The notes: generated by a model from the letters alone, not told the origin. A stretch of DNA of 64,000 bases from Gentiana macrophylla (GCA_026214975.1 CM047817.1:93910773-93974772); one strand, 5' to 3'; counted from the first letter of the stretch, positions 1 through 11,410 are shown. A program made the numbers and translations.

Positions 1-1472
1 AAGACAACGGTGACTAAACAAGCTCTCTAACCGGCAGTGTACCGGGTCGATTGCCAGAATAGCTACAGGAGTCCGAGGTCGAACCCAAAGGAATTGTGCT
101 TGCAAGTACCAAAGTAAACGTAGTGCTTAGTCTAGGTGATCAATCTTTTTTTTAAAGTGTTTATAACTACAACGACACTAAAGCGATCTATACTAACGAG
201 TCTAAAGATAAAAAGAACGGAAGAAGATTAGACTACTAGATTTGAAAGATAATAAAGAGACATAGCCGAACCATGATCCATATGACTAATCTCAACCCTA
301 AGGTAGACAAAACCGGGAGTGTGCAACAACAAACGAACTCTCACATTCAATCTCACGGGTGCGAACTCCTAAACCCGGTGCTAGCGTCTGAACAACTCTC
401 TTCTAACACCTTATGCCATGTTAAGGTCTGAACAACTCTCTCCTAACAAGTCATGTTTTGCACTCGAGCCGCTTAAACGTACAAACGAGTAACCTCATGA
501 TGAGCTCGGTTTAACAACTAAAACGAGACTACATCACGATCCTAGAACCCTTTTCCCACACCCCTCTCTCTGAACAACTCTCAAGAGTGATGTGTGTGAT
601 TTTTGACCTAGGTGATCAATCTAGCCCAAATTCGTTATAACAAGTTCTAAGACATGAAAAGCGCAAGATACAACAATAAAAGCACTACCCACTCCCAATT
701 TCATCACCCAAAGGGTGATTTCACCAAATTTCACATGATTCAAGCTATGAAGATGTTTAGCTACTCATTATACTAATCAAAACATGCACAAAACAGTAAA
801 TAAGAGCCATAACAAGTAAAAGAGAAGAGAAATATACCATAAGATTGCAGAAATTCGAGTTGAGATCCAAAAAGTACAAAATATAGAAGTAATTAAAAGG
901 TGGTCTCTTAGTGTTAGAAATGAAAATCTAAGCTAAGAAATGGAAAGATTAAGCTAAGATGTTGTTGATTTACACTAAGAGGGAGTATTCTAAGCTATTA
1001 CAAAATTCGAGCTATGAAAGGGGTAGAGTTTGGCTAAGAAGATGAATAATAATCCCAAAATGGACTAAGGGGGGTATTTATAGGTGGAGGGAAAATCCTG
1101 CAGATTTTGGTTCGAACGCTGGTTCCAGATGAATGGAACGTGCGTTCTGCTTGAAGTTCTGGGCAGCTTAGGGCTTTTGTCTTGCGAAACGCTGGTTTAC
1201 AGGCATGGAACGTGCGTTTAAGAGGTCTGGAACGCACGTTCCAAGGTACAGAACGTGCGTTTGAATGGCCTGGAACGCACGTTCTAGGTAATTGCTAAAC
1301 CAGCGTTTGAAGGAGCTGAACTCTGTATGACTCTGGCAACTCTGGAACGCTGGTTTGAGGGTTGGAACGCCAGTTTGGAGACCTGGAACGCTGGTTTGAG
1401 GGTTGGAACGTGCGTTTGGACCCTGTGCCACCAATTCTTCACTTTTTCTCCTTTTCCACCTCTTTTCGCCTC
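1..1472 (-). other. Non-coding end of a minus-strand LTR retroelement
   Basis: No convincing reading frame is present. The stretch lies directly beyond a ~290-bp LTR-like repeat (1473-1763) and holds a motif array near its right end. It may be the rest of a longer 3' LTR leaving the window on the left, or flanking DNA. Plant Athila/Tat-type elements often carry long non-coding ends of this kind, but that assignment is inference. Confidence 0.4.
1111..1420. repeat. Array of GAACG-N4-TTT motifs
   Basis: About eleven irregularly spaced copies of a ~13-bp motif built as GAACG, a variable tetranucleotide (CTGG, TGCG, CACG or CCAG), then TT/TTT are visible, for example at 1207, 1229, 1251, 1272, 1344, 1363 and 1384. 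One copy (1297) lies in reverse orientation. The central tetranucleotide alternates between reverse-complementary forms, so neighbouring copies could pair. It resembles CG-rich motif clusters in plant LTRs; its function is unknown. Confidence 0.7.
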
Positions 1473-1763
1473 GGTTATGTTTCTCATTGTAAACCATTGC
1501 CTTCGGGTCCTCGAGACATCAATACCCTAAATCATCACAATGACCAAAAACAACCAAAACATTCCAAAGGGTAAACGTGCTCGGGAATGGGGTCAATATC
1601 ATCAAAAAGGGGTGGTAAACTATCAAAATGACGGAATTACCCCCCGTGCGAGGAACTCACAATATTACCCCGAAAGTGGCCTAAATTATCCAAAAATGTG
1701 TTGAAAATGTGGTAAACGGAGGCCAAACAATGTAGCGGAGTCACGTAAAGTTGACTCCCATCA
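1473..1763 (-). repeat. LTR-like direct repeat, left copy
   Basis: This ~291-bp stretch is repeated almost perfectly at 5500-5791. Read on the minus strand it starts TGATGGGAGTC, as an LTR starts with TG, and a G-rich purine tract (GTGTGGGGTGG) lies just outside it on the inner side. It is therefore best read as the 3' LTR, or the start of it, of a minus-strand element. No matching target duplication was found outside the two copies, so the left limit is uncertain. Confidence 0.6.
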
Positions 1764-1801
1764 ACCACCCCACACTTAGCCTTTGCTCGTCCTCGAGTAA
1801 A
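1764..1801 (-). other. Polypurine tract with hairpin, module 1
   Basis: On the minus strand a stem-loop (arms 1782-1789 and 1794-1801, 4-nt loop TCCT on the plus strand, seven Watson-Crick pairs and one wobble pair) is followed by the G-rich tract GTGTGGGGTGG and then by the LTR-like repeat. Its position fits the PPT that primes plus-strand DNA synthesis. Confidence 0.5.
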
Positions 1802-2620
1802 ATGGGCGTTTTGAAACAAACCAAGGGATTCAACTTTATGCTGTAGGTGCTACTACTCACATTCTCAAGGTAACCACAAAGTAAGAAACACGAACATATA
1901 CACATTGGTGCAACATTATCAAGAAAATGGAGTGTGTGTGGTGCAAAGCTAGAACCAAGTACTCAAAAAGATTGTTGGGGCTTGAATCCCAACCAAAAAG
2001 GTCTACCAACCGTTTCATAATCACGAGCCTCTCCACTAATCTGGTTTACTAAGTTTAGACACGATCGGGCAGGACTTGAGCGGTTATAACGTTAGGCTAG
2101 GGTGATTTTGGTTAGTCGAAAGGGGTATTTTGGGAACTGGAGAAAAGAAGTACGAGTGAACCTAATCAACCAAGTACCAACTCATCTTTATCATGCAAAC
2201 CACCCAAAACTCCTTTTTGATCAACTTTGACATTTTGGGAACCATAGGTTACTAATACACCCGAACTCATTGCCAAACTCGACTATGTTTCAAGTTTCAT
2301 AAGGCGAGGTCGAATACATTAGCACTTATCTCACTATCCCAATTCCAACATCATAAAAAAAATCACTTTTGAGCTCATCACTTTGATCCCAACCCTTTAT
2401 TTTGTAAACTCCAAACTCTTATTCATTGAGAACTTTCTAATTTATTTTGAACTTTGATTGATTGAGTTCTCTGTTTTTTTTTTTTTTTTTTTTTTGAAGA
2501 GAAAAATTTCACAGATTTTTCTTTTCTTTTTGGGCCAAACCCAAACATTACACCCAAATGAGCTCCTCTTCTCCTTATAGCTCCAAACCAAGAAAACACC
2601 AACCCATCACAAGACATCAT

Positions 2621-2654
2621 TTCCCCCCACCCCACACTTGCCTTAGCAAGTGTG
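2621..2654 (-). other. Polypurine tract with hairpin, module 2
   Basis: A perfect 9-bp stem (CACACTTGC at 2633-2641 with GCAAGTGTG at 2646-2654) and a 4-nt loop lies next to a run that reads GGGGTGGGGGG on the minus strand. The arrangement copies the module next to the LTR-like repeat at 1764. Confidence 0.55.
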
Positions 2655-3195
2655 CTCCAACTAAGGACTAGGTCCACTCGTAGGGTTAAAATGAAGGGAA
2701 ATTGACCATAATTATGGTTCAAGGGTAGGTTTCTGACTAAGTAACGAAACGGCTATAAGTGAATGGTGGTCAGACCATTCTATCAAGGCTGAGAGGGGCT
2801 ACGAAGGGCAAATATTCGGGTTAAGGCTTATTTGGCTATGGTAGGGTCAAAAGGACGCCAAAACCGTCATCCCATGTCCTACTTAGGTAAACCTATGACA
2901 TTTCGTCTCGAGACTCATGATATGAAAGGTGGTAGAAATCAAATTGTGCACAAAGTGTAGCTTTCGTGAGATTATTTAACTCCATTCTCAAGATAATATC
3001 AAACCGCAATGCACATGTTCGGGGTCCCGACTAAGGTGATCACCACTCAAATGTGAAAATAACACATACAACACGGTGTTAAGACCCTTGAAAAATTTTA
3101 AAAATTACCCAAAAATCGACTCGAGCCCGGTCATAGGCCAAGTATACCACATATATAGCACATTTAACAATCAATACCAAGAAAACGGCTAAGTC

Positions 3196-3234
3196 TCCCC
3201 ACCCCATACTTAAACGAAACACTGTCCTCAGTGT
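3196..3234 (-). other. Polypurine tract with hairpin, module 3
   Basis: A perfect 6-bp stem (ACACTG at 3219-3224 with CAGTGT at 3229-3234, loop TCCT) lies beside a tract that reads GTATGGGGTGGGG on the minus strand. Loop sequence and tract match module 1, which indicates a repeated functional or duplicated unit. Confidence 0.5.
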
Positions 3235-3897
3235 GTGAGAGATAAAAAGAGTAAAAGACTTAGCTGTTTGACCAAAACCCGGCAGAAAGGCGCAACCGAT
3301 ACTCGAAACTCGTGACACTCTCGTATAAGTCCATCCCGAAACCTAAAGCGAGAACAAAAGAAACAAAGAAAGCGCAGCACGGAAAAGTCCACGTGCTAAA
3401 GATCAAGCAATAGGCAAACGGGTGCGTAAGAAAACGAAGTTTATGCCTCGAAACGATATCAAAGCATGCCGAGGGGGAATGGGATATGCAATGGACGGAT
3501 ACAATATAACAATAAAACTCATAACATCCACGCATGCGAATCAAAGGGGAGAAAAACATGCACGGTCAAACAGGCCTCAGGGGCTGAACAATGATTACAT
3601 GTGCGTATCAAAAGTGAAGAATGTAAAAACAGCCAAAAGTCAGAAATCAAAAGTCAACCTGCCTCAAAGTGAATCAGTCAAAAGTACCCACAAATAAATG
3701 AAAAAAACAGACTAGCCAAAATAAGCTGCACTCTCAAAAGAAAAGCAGAAACAATGAAAACAAGCTAGCCGCTCTGCCTCAGACATCAAATCGAGGATCT
3801 GTGTCTTTGGAAGATGGTGCGATCCACAAAGAATCGCACTCTCAGTGTGTAGTCTCAAAGCAGACTGTCCCACTGTCTCGACCAGATCGCCCTTGCC

Positions 3898-5315
3898 TCA
3901 GCCCTGTCTCTCTGTCTCCACATCCACCGAGTCATCTGTCTCAGCCTCTATCTGAACCTCTGACCCCTCATCGGACTCATCCTCTAGCAGGCTCTCGGTA
4001 ATCCGCTGCAGATCGGCCTCTATCTCAGGTGTGTACTGGAAGGCTGTAGTATCCAAGGCTCGGTGCGGAAGATGGACCTGCTGAGCTTGAGCTATCGCCT
4101 TCTGGTTCTTCAGCAGCCCATTCATCATGATCCGCAGACTGTCCATCCAATCTCGCCGCTTGGGGCTATCAACGAGTCCTGTCTCTCGCTCGCCCACGGC
4201 CCTCCGGTGAAAGGTATGGTAGGTGTGGGGAGGAAAAGTGGTGGAGGAGGTGGAAGGTCCAGAACTGGGAGGTGGCGGAATGGTGGTGGTGGTGATAGTG
4301 GTGAGGGGAGGTGGTGGCATAGGCAGGGTGGTGGAAGTAGTGGAGGTAGGGGTGAAAGGTTGGAGGACCGTGTGGATGAGCCGTTTGGAAGGCCGAGAAG
4401 CGAGCGAGCATTGAATGACTTAGGCATGATAGGCAAAACTTTGCTCTTTCTAACTCGATCATCTGCATACTCACCAACTCGTGCATCACGACACAACCCG
4501 TAAATCAAGTAGGGGCACATAATCAATCGACGCTTGTTTTTCTCGGTTCTCCCGAAACTCCGCAAAAATCGCCCTCCCACGCCTACTTTCAACTTATAAT
4601 GCAAGGCGTACAACAACTCAGAGATCCTTAATGTGAAAATGTGTGATGTTGTCCTTAGGTAGTAGACGATTAGGGAGAACTTAGCCTTGACTTTCCAAAT
4701 CGTCGGGCCAAGTCGTCGCCAACAAATGATCATGCAGCGTGTTACCCCTTTTTGACATCCACTGCACTCGGGGTTGATTTCTATCCTCATCCGCTCCAAG
4801 GGTCCTCGATGACTAACCCAACTATTCTTGTCATGAAACCACTCCTCATAATGATCGCCCACGATAGTCGGTGTCCTATAAAAACCATTAATCGCTGCGA
4901 CCGACCATGGGACATTCACTCCACGCACCCAAACAAATCCTCTCTCTAAGTCACCACAGTAAAGTTGGCATACCATTCCCGGACTATCGACAAGTTCAGT
5001 TGCCCTCGGGTTCCAAGATAAGGTTATTCCAACCCTACTCCTCGAGATTATCCACAAACGATTTCGGTACCACCTTCAAATCTAGCCCTCTTTCAAAGCA
5101 CATCTTTTATCGACTACGAACTCCTCGTAATTGCTCAAGGCTTGGGGCGTGGAGAAACGCATGTCGTAAGGAAAGAGGGTCGAGATGAGGCGAAAGCTAC
5201 TTGGGGTTGCGGCTCGGTGGAAGTCCGAGGAATAGGTTGGGTAGGTGGAGGTGTGGGGTTGAGAAACCTGGGACGAGCGACCCTGGTGTGACACGGGACA
5301 GGGGTGCCTCATCAC
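3898..5315 (-). pseudogene. 'Putative plant transposon protein' reading frame, degenerate
   Basis: The frame belongs to the plant retroelement family annotated as 'putative plant transposon protein', which accompanies gypsy-type elements; its biochemical role is unknown. Family landmarks in order on the minus strand are FVVDKRCALKEG (near 5090), VRGVNVPWSVAAINGFY (near 4910), YEEWFHD, a segment around YLRTTSHIF...ELLYAL (near 4640), and YLIYGLCRDARVG (near 4500). A proline/histidine-rich linker (about 4210-4420) and an acidic tail ending near 3900 follow. The frame changes at least twice (about 5060-5080 and 4320), so the gene is broken. The coding trace may continue to about 5490. Family assignment is from remembered motifs. 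Confidence 0.6.
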
Positions 5316-5499
5316 AAACTCCGCAGCCTCCTCACTGCTTTGCCATCACTATCAACGCTAAATTTCGACCTTCATGATCGGGCTCAAATCATCATCCGAT
5401 GTCTCATCTCTAAGTCGTCCCAAACTTAATAGCTCTGTGGTTCGCGCAAAACCTCCCCTGCTCATCGATTCTAATACCACCGCCTCTAGTTCGAACCGC

Positions 5500-5791
5500 T
5501 GTTATGTTTCTCATTGTAAACCATTGCCTTTCGGGTCCTCGAGACATCAATACCCTAAATCATCACAATGACCAAAAACAACCAAAACATTCCAAAGGGT
5601 AAACGTGCTCGGGAATGGGGTCAATATCATCAAAAAGGGGTGGTAAACTATCAAAATGACGGAATTACCCCCCGTGCGAGGAACTCACAATATTACCCCG
5701 AAAGTGGCCTAAATTATCCAAAAATGTGCTGAAAATGTGGTAAACGGAGGCCAAACAATGTAGCGGAGTCACGTAAAGTTGACTCCCATCA
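5500..5791 (-). repeat. LTR-like direct repeat, right copy (5' LTR)
   Basis: This 292-bp copy of 1473-1763 has TG...CA ends on the minus strand (starts TGATGGGAGTC, ends CATAACA). Its right end at 5791 coincides with the point where a separate gag reading frame stops abruptly, so 5791/5792 looks like a real insertion boundary. No canonical TGG-type PBS follows its inner end at 5499, so the inner side may be deleted. Confidence 0.6.
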
Positions 5792-5981
5792 CCCCACTCC
5801 TCCTCCTCGTAGGGGCTCGCACCCAAACTGGCATTTCTTCCCCCTCATTGGCCCTGGCCTCATTAGCCCGCTCGTTTCCTGCTTCCTGATTCTCCTCTTC
5901 CATCACTACCTCAGGAACTTCCTCGTTCTCCACCCCGACTAGTTGAATATCCGTGTTGGCACCTCCTCTGGTACGAACCAT
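5792..5981 (-). pseudogene. Ty3/gypsy gag, N-terminal fragment
   Basis: The minus strand opens with an ATG at 5981 and reads MVRTRGGANTD, the start typical of many plant gypsy Gag proteins, followed by an acidic glutamate-rich segment and VWVRAPTRRR. After about 63 residues the homology ends at the boundary with the LTR-like repeat at 5791. The gene lies about 90 bp inside the PBS at 6068-6080 and the LTR at 6083, as expected for gag. Gag would form the particle that packages the element RNA; this copy is truncated. Confidence 0.6.
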
Positions 5982-6067
5982 CTGTCACCCACAACAAGAG
6001 AGAGGATTACTACAAGCTCTGACTTATCTTAAAGGAATGATTTAACTTAAACAGCACTGTAAACGTC

Positions 6068-6080
6068 GGCTCTGCTACCA
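6068..6080 (-). other. Primer-binding site
   Basis: The minus strand reads TGGTAGCAGAGCC two bases inside the LTR end at 6083. It differs at one base from the common initiator-methionine tRNA site TGGTATCAGAGC. It would anneal the tRNA that primes minus-strand DNA synthesis. Confidence 0.7.
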
Positions 6081-6354
6081 ATTGTAATGCCCCGTTCCTG
6101 GATACCGAGTCCTTATCCGGAAAAGTGCGTTCGGCACGCATAGCAATAAATAAAATTTAATGCATACACGTCAGCCTCATTAATAATCAGAGATACTAAA
6201 CGACGCAGAAGCTAAAAGATAACTCGGAAATTAAAATTATAAAAAATTATAAAAAAAAAAAAAAAAACTGAAACGTCTCCCAAAAACCGAACCAGAGTTA
6301 CAAGTGCTGTTCTACAAAAACCGAATCAAAAGAGAAACTAAACATCCAAAGAAC

Positions 6355-8135
6355 TGAAGGACGTGGGATCTTAGATCTAAACGAGTTAGATCTACGCGCA
6401 GCGGATGGATCACGACTTATACAACACAATACATAATTAAAGGACTTAAACTACTACAAGGGGTTAAGATCATGTTACCAATATCGGGAAGAGACGCCTC
6501 GATCTTAGGATGAGAAGCCTTGATCTTCCAATGTGTTCTCCAAACGGTGGTTGGTGGACACCCTTCTTGATATAAGAACCTCCTTGATATGCTTCCAAGA
6601 AAAACTCCAAGTTTTTCTCCAACCGGGTGGAGCTAAGGATCGAACTCCTTAGCCTTTTTTCTCTATAAATTTCGTGGCCCTCTCTTAACCTAGGGCTCGG
6701 GGAGAACTCTCTTTTTATAGGCAAAATCCAAGAGAGAAAACCTATACCCAATCGGTTTAACAAAATAAAAAAGATAATTCTAATTATTATTATCCAATAA
6801 AAATAAGAGATAATTACAATCTTATAATAAGAAAATATAATTATCCTTATAGTTAAGAGATAAATAATAAATAAATTATTTTCTTTTATTTATCCAATTA
6901 ATTATTTAACAAATAAATAACTAATTACACAATATGTCATTATCCAGAAAACTAATTTCTTGGAAAATCCAAGACATATTGGCGCCACACTAAGCTCACT
7001 GTGCCCATGAAAATGTCTTTTCACATGTATTATATTATTTAAATTTCAACTAAATAATATTATCGCATATCAATTAATTAGCCCACCAATTAATTATCAA
7101 TGAGGCCCAAATAGCAAGATTATTAGTCCGAATTACGTAAGCCACATCGGGGACCATGGACTCTATAACCAGATGCTCTCAATAATTAATTATTCATTGA
7201 ACGAATAAAGTACATTAATTATTAATTCCGGGATTACGCCACCATAAACTCAAATCAACTCTACCGATTATAGATGTATACTTATACTCAACCCATAGAG
7301 TGAATAAGCGTCCATTGATATAATCACTACATACGGATTAACCTCCATAGATCGTCCATTCGAGTGGGAAGTCTCCGTGAACCCGACTTTCAGAATATCT
7401 TATCCTTATTTACCATTAACTCCTCGATGATCAATTAGTTCACATATCCGACTAGTGATCAATTAGTCTAATATGAACTCCCGGGATCGATCACTTTCTT
7501 AGGGCTAACAAATAAGGGGATCTGTCTCTCTACTTCCTCGGGAAGGAATGGATTTCATGTCTCAGAAAATCGAACTACTCACTCATCCTGAGATAGTGCC
7601 AATGAGAAGTGGCTTGGAACACATATTTAAGTGAACCGTAACTAACACATCAAACACTACCCCGACAAGCAAAGCACTCGTGATCACCTCGTGATTAAGG
7701 TTGATCCATATATGATCATCTAATGATTTAATAAGATTCCTCGATTACGGAATTATATCGAAAATACAGATTAAATCGGTCCAAATCTATATGAATGCCA
7801 TCATATATAAATGCCCCACGTAGGTACCCTCTACCGACAGTCCGGATAAGACTATCACACCCTAAAAGTGTTCTAGGCGCATTATTGGTGTTTTAATCAA
7901 GAGACCCTAAACTCTGATTAAGTTCACCACGGACTAACAGTTTAAGTATATCACCATTAACTCAATCCTCATGTGTAATCCATACACTGAGTTAAATGGT
8001 TACATACAGATATACTTAGGGTTTGCAGCAGTGTATTACTTTACAAGCACAAAGCAAGTAATAAGGTGAGATAAATTCTGTCATTCATTATTAAAAACAA
8101 TTACACAAATTGTCTTTCGGGCACTACACCTAACA
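6355..8135 (-). mobile_element. Solo LTR of a copia-type element
   Basis: This 1,781-bp unit is flanked by a perfect 5-bp direct repeat AGAAC (6350-6354 and 8136-8140) and has LTR-type ends on the minus strand (starts TGTTAGGTGTAG, ends CCTTCA). It contains no PBS, gag or pol. A single LTR between target duplications is the product of recombination between the two LTRs of a former full element. The copia assignment rests on end sequence and length and is inference. Confidence 0.75.
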
Positions 8136-9102
8136 AGAACATCATCCAAATCTTAAAGTACAACACCCTCGGAACTCCCTTAATAATATAAGAAATAAAA
8201 GGAAAGATAACAAAATTAGAAAGAAACACTGGGCTCCAAGCGTAGCCCCCGCTCATTCCTCGTCCTCGTGGATAACCTCACCGCCTCTCATCCTCCGGAT
8301 ACACATCTAAAAGAAAGAAGGGACAAAACACAGAGAAATAACGGGTGAGTACAAAGTACTCAAGTAACATGAATAGGTTCCGCACTATCAACGTTGCTCA
8401 ACCAGTAAAAAAGGCGTCGCCGTCTTTTATTAGCTTTTCCGTTATTAACCTAGCTACCTATCACATTGCGTTCATGGCACAACATGAGGTCCCTAGGGTT
8501 TCTAGCTTAGCTCACTATTTGTCACACTAAGGTTGGCAAGGACACATACGACCGGTAATTACGCGCACCAGTTACGATTACGACCTACTAGAATTGCGTC
8601 TCCAGTAGTACGAACAACTTGTTTTCGATAGTGTGCTGACCTATGGAGGTACTCTCGTGGAAGTCCAGATGACCACAGAGGCACACATCACATCGGGCCA
8701 TATACACATCGACGGAGTATAAACGTGCCTTACGCAAGCCTCCCAAAGCATTTAATCTTTTAGCTAACACATATGTAGTTTATTAAGTGTTTAACTAGCC
8801 ACCTAGTTCATTCACATAAAAGGCCCTATCATCTACTCAAGGTCCTAGACCACTAGACTCTAACCTCCTAGCACATACACAGACAATGACGAACACTAGC
8901 TCGTCAAAGCACTAATTCCGTCAAGGCTCTCCGCACGGCCCCCTACGAACGATCACGGTTAGTGAAAACTCCGTAAGGTTGGGTTCTATGCGCGTGGGAA
9001 CTCCCTTCAGGACTTAGTTCAAGATTAGAGATCAGATTATAAAGCCCGGACATGAGCTGACCCCACGAGACACCTCAAACCAACATTTGCCCAAACAAGC
9101 TC

Positions 9103-9250
9103 TTATCCGTAAGGATGGATAAGTTATCCGTACGGATGACCAGTCTATCCGTACGGATAAATTCCCCTTCCGTCCGGATAATTCACAGTATCCCCAAAAC
9201 TCCCAACCAGTGACTTATCCGTACGGATAAGCCTTCTATCCGTACGGATA
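9103..9250. repeat. Cluster of TATCCGTACGGATA palindromes
   Basis: Six copies of a 14-16-bp palindrome lie in 150 bp. Exact cores are at 9146-9159, 9215-9230 and 9237-9250; imperfect ones at 9103, 9124 and 9168. The fullest form is TTATCCGTACGGATAA. They lie in the U3-like first half of the chromovirus LTR, where protein-binding sites or a hairpin series could affect transcription. Confidence 0.85.
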
Positions 9251-9972
9251 GCCCCAAAATCCTGCACGAAAACTGCAGAACAGCCCTGTACGATTTCCAC
9301 CCCAAAAGCAATCCCAACTCCACCTTTTATACACCAAACAGCAGTAAAACAGGTAATAAACATACAAAACTCCAATTCACTGATTGGGCCCCTAAAATAG
9401 TACGAAATCTAGCCACGTTACCTTTTGATTGCGTGGTTCTACGATTCCAAGCCCTCGAAGCATCAACAAGCCTTAATCCCTGAACCTATACAAACAACCA
9501 GACCTTAGGACCTTCCTACGATGTCAAAGCAGCAGTAAAACCGCACCTTGATGCTATTCATCAAGTTCTAAGCCAAAGAAGATGAAAACACACCGGAACG
9601 AATTCACAAATTGTTTGTATCGGGAGAATCACCGCGATCCTCTGAACCTTTTCTTCTACTGCCGTCTGCACAAACGAGCCACGGATCAAACACCAAAATT
9701 CAACCTAGTGTGAGCCCTTTGATGGAACAGGCGCCCCTTCTATTTCAGAACGTCAGAAAGAAAAATAGAACTGAAGGAGAAGTGAGGATCAATTCTATTT
9801 TCCCGTTTAATACCCCGACACCTTTAATTCCCGTTTACGTCGGCCAATCAGAATATTTCCTTTTATTCTAATTCTTATTCCTTTATTTAATCCTTTTATT
9901 AAATAAAAATATAAAACCCCAATTATCATTAAAAGACAAAATTGCCCTTTTCGTAAAAATCGGGGTGTTACA

Positions 9973-11340
9973 GTACTTGACATCCCCATCAAAACGGCAA
10001 ATTCTGCTCATGCTCTTGCTATGATAGTTCTCACGTGAAGAGTACATAGCCCTCGGGGATAGGTACTTGAAAATAAAGAATGATCCGAATACATGGTGCA
10101 TTCTGAGAAGTTTTGTTCCAATTGAAATGCTAATCAATTGTACCCCATTTTTAGCACAATGTCATGCACACCATGACTGATACTTTAATCCGCTTCAAAG
10201 AAACAAGACCTCATCTCAGAGAACATAACCAAACTGTAATCAGGGTCTTTCCTTTCTTTCTATTGAACACCTTAATTGAGAATTTCAAATACTTGCATTT
10301 TGCACAAATGTCGAAAAGTGCATGATGCAGAATAATGTCACAAAAGGCTTTTATTACATACTGCTTTCCTTTGTTGATGCCAACATTGTTGATAAATAAA
10401 TGAGCTCCAATCAACACATTTCCTAGACTGCCTCCATGCCCACCCTCCGTTTTCGCTTGGTTTTTCCACTTTGCCACCAACAAGAGAATCAATTTCTTGA
10501 AGCTCTAAGTAAATTTCATCATTTGCGTTCTTGGTGTTGGTATCACATCGATCCTGACTTGTCTCCGAATCTAGAAACTTTTGAGATGCACTTGTCAATT
10601 AAACTATTAACCAACATGTTGGGAATTGATCTATCCAAAATGAATGGGTTAATAGGCAGAAGGTGTTGTTTAGTTGGACGACCTCTTACTTGGCAACTGA
10701 ATTCCAAACTTTCCTTTAGAACAACCGATAGATTTCTAGCTTGAGAACCATTATTCAAAGCCATGGTTGTTTTGGAAGCTTCATGTTCTGCCCCAACATT
10801 CTCTTCATCATATTTCCTATTTGGTTTGTGATGTTTAACTGGTATGAGACTTTCACCAAACACTTGGTGGGCATAATTACACCACCCATTGTTTGCTCCG
10901 CCGCTGCCGTTTTTTCTTCATGCTTGGCATCAAGAGTTGAATATGTATTGTCCGAGATGATTAATTTAGTAATTTGGACTTCATTATTTTCATTATACTC
11001 CTTTGAACATTCATCATCTTTGATGATGCCATCGGCGATATTTTCCATCTAGCTTGGTAGTGTCAGATTGCAAGGGACACTTTGTCGAATACTTAGTGCA
11101 CAAGAAATACTTAAACAATAGGCCCTTCTGAGTAGATCTTTGCCTAACCTTCTTCAATTCGGCTTAGTTGTAATATCTTCCACGAGATTTCAGCTTCTCC
11201 TTCCAAGCTGTAAGATGCTATTTTAAGTTTCAATTGCTCCGGTATGTCCATTTGCCCAAAAAAATCTTCAATTGTATTTGCCCAATCAATGAAATTGTCT
11301 CATGTCTCGTTGGATCTTCAAATCCCGAACACCGTCGCGG
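9973..11340 (-). pseudogene. Ty3/gypsy gag-region remnant
   Basis: Near 11225-11320 the minus strand encodes FIDWANTIEDFFGQMDIPEQ followed by an LKIASYSLEGEAEISW-like stretch, recognisably the core of the plant retrotransposon Gag domain. It sits about 70 bp inside a PBS at 11396-11408, as gag should. Further on, open stretches (10755-11048 starting MENIADG, then 10543-10863 in another frame, then 10211-10492 containing GHGGSLGNVLIGAHLF) look like the degenerate continuation; I do not recognise a family for them. Several frameshifts and stops break the frame. Confidence 0.5.
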
Positions 11341-11395
11341 ATCCGGCTATCTTCCTAACTCATTTTAATCATCAACAAACAAAGGGAAAACCTAT

Positions 11396-11408
11396 GCTCT
11401 GATTACCA
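11396..11408 (-). other. Primer-binding site
   Basis: The minus strand reads TGGTAATCAGAGC two bases inside the LTR end at 11411. This is the initiator-methionine tRNA site TGGTATCAGAGC with one extra A. Confidence 0.6.
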
Positions 11409-11410
11409 AA

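Larger units (their letters stand above)
1802..3897 (-). other. Non-coding internal region of the retroelement
   Basis: No recognisable protein is encoded on either strand. The stretch holds a T-tract of about 22 at ~2474 and two further purine-tract/hairpin modules. It looks like the 3' untranslated part of the minus-strand element that carries the frame at 3898-5315. Confidence 0.4.
6083..9972 (-). mobile_element. Ty3/gypsy (chromovirus-like) 5' LTR, split by a solo LTR
   Basis: On the minus strand the LTR begins at 9972 with TGTAACACCCCG, a start typical of plant chromovirus LTRs, and ends at 6083 with CGGGGCATTACA, followed by a PBS and a gag start. Removing the inserted solo copia LTR and one target copy (6355-8140) leaves about 2.1 kb of LTR. 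It encodes nothing recognisable and carries a cluster of palindromes at 9103-9250. The internal region beyond the gag start is interrupted and leaves the window, so the element is incomplete here. Confidence 0.65.

Noticed and set aside
3422..3697. 91-codon plus-strand open frame
   Set aside because: It has no recognisable domain, lies in the non-coding end of a minus-strand retroelement and has low-complexity composition.
9103..9250. CRISPR-like array
   Set aside because: The repeated units are palindromes at irregular spacing of 20-50 bp in a plant LTR; there are no uniform spacers and no cas genes.
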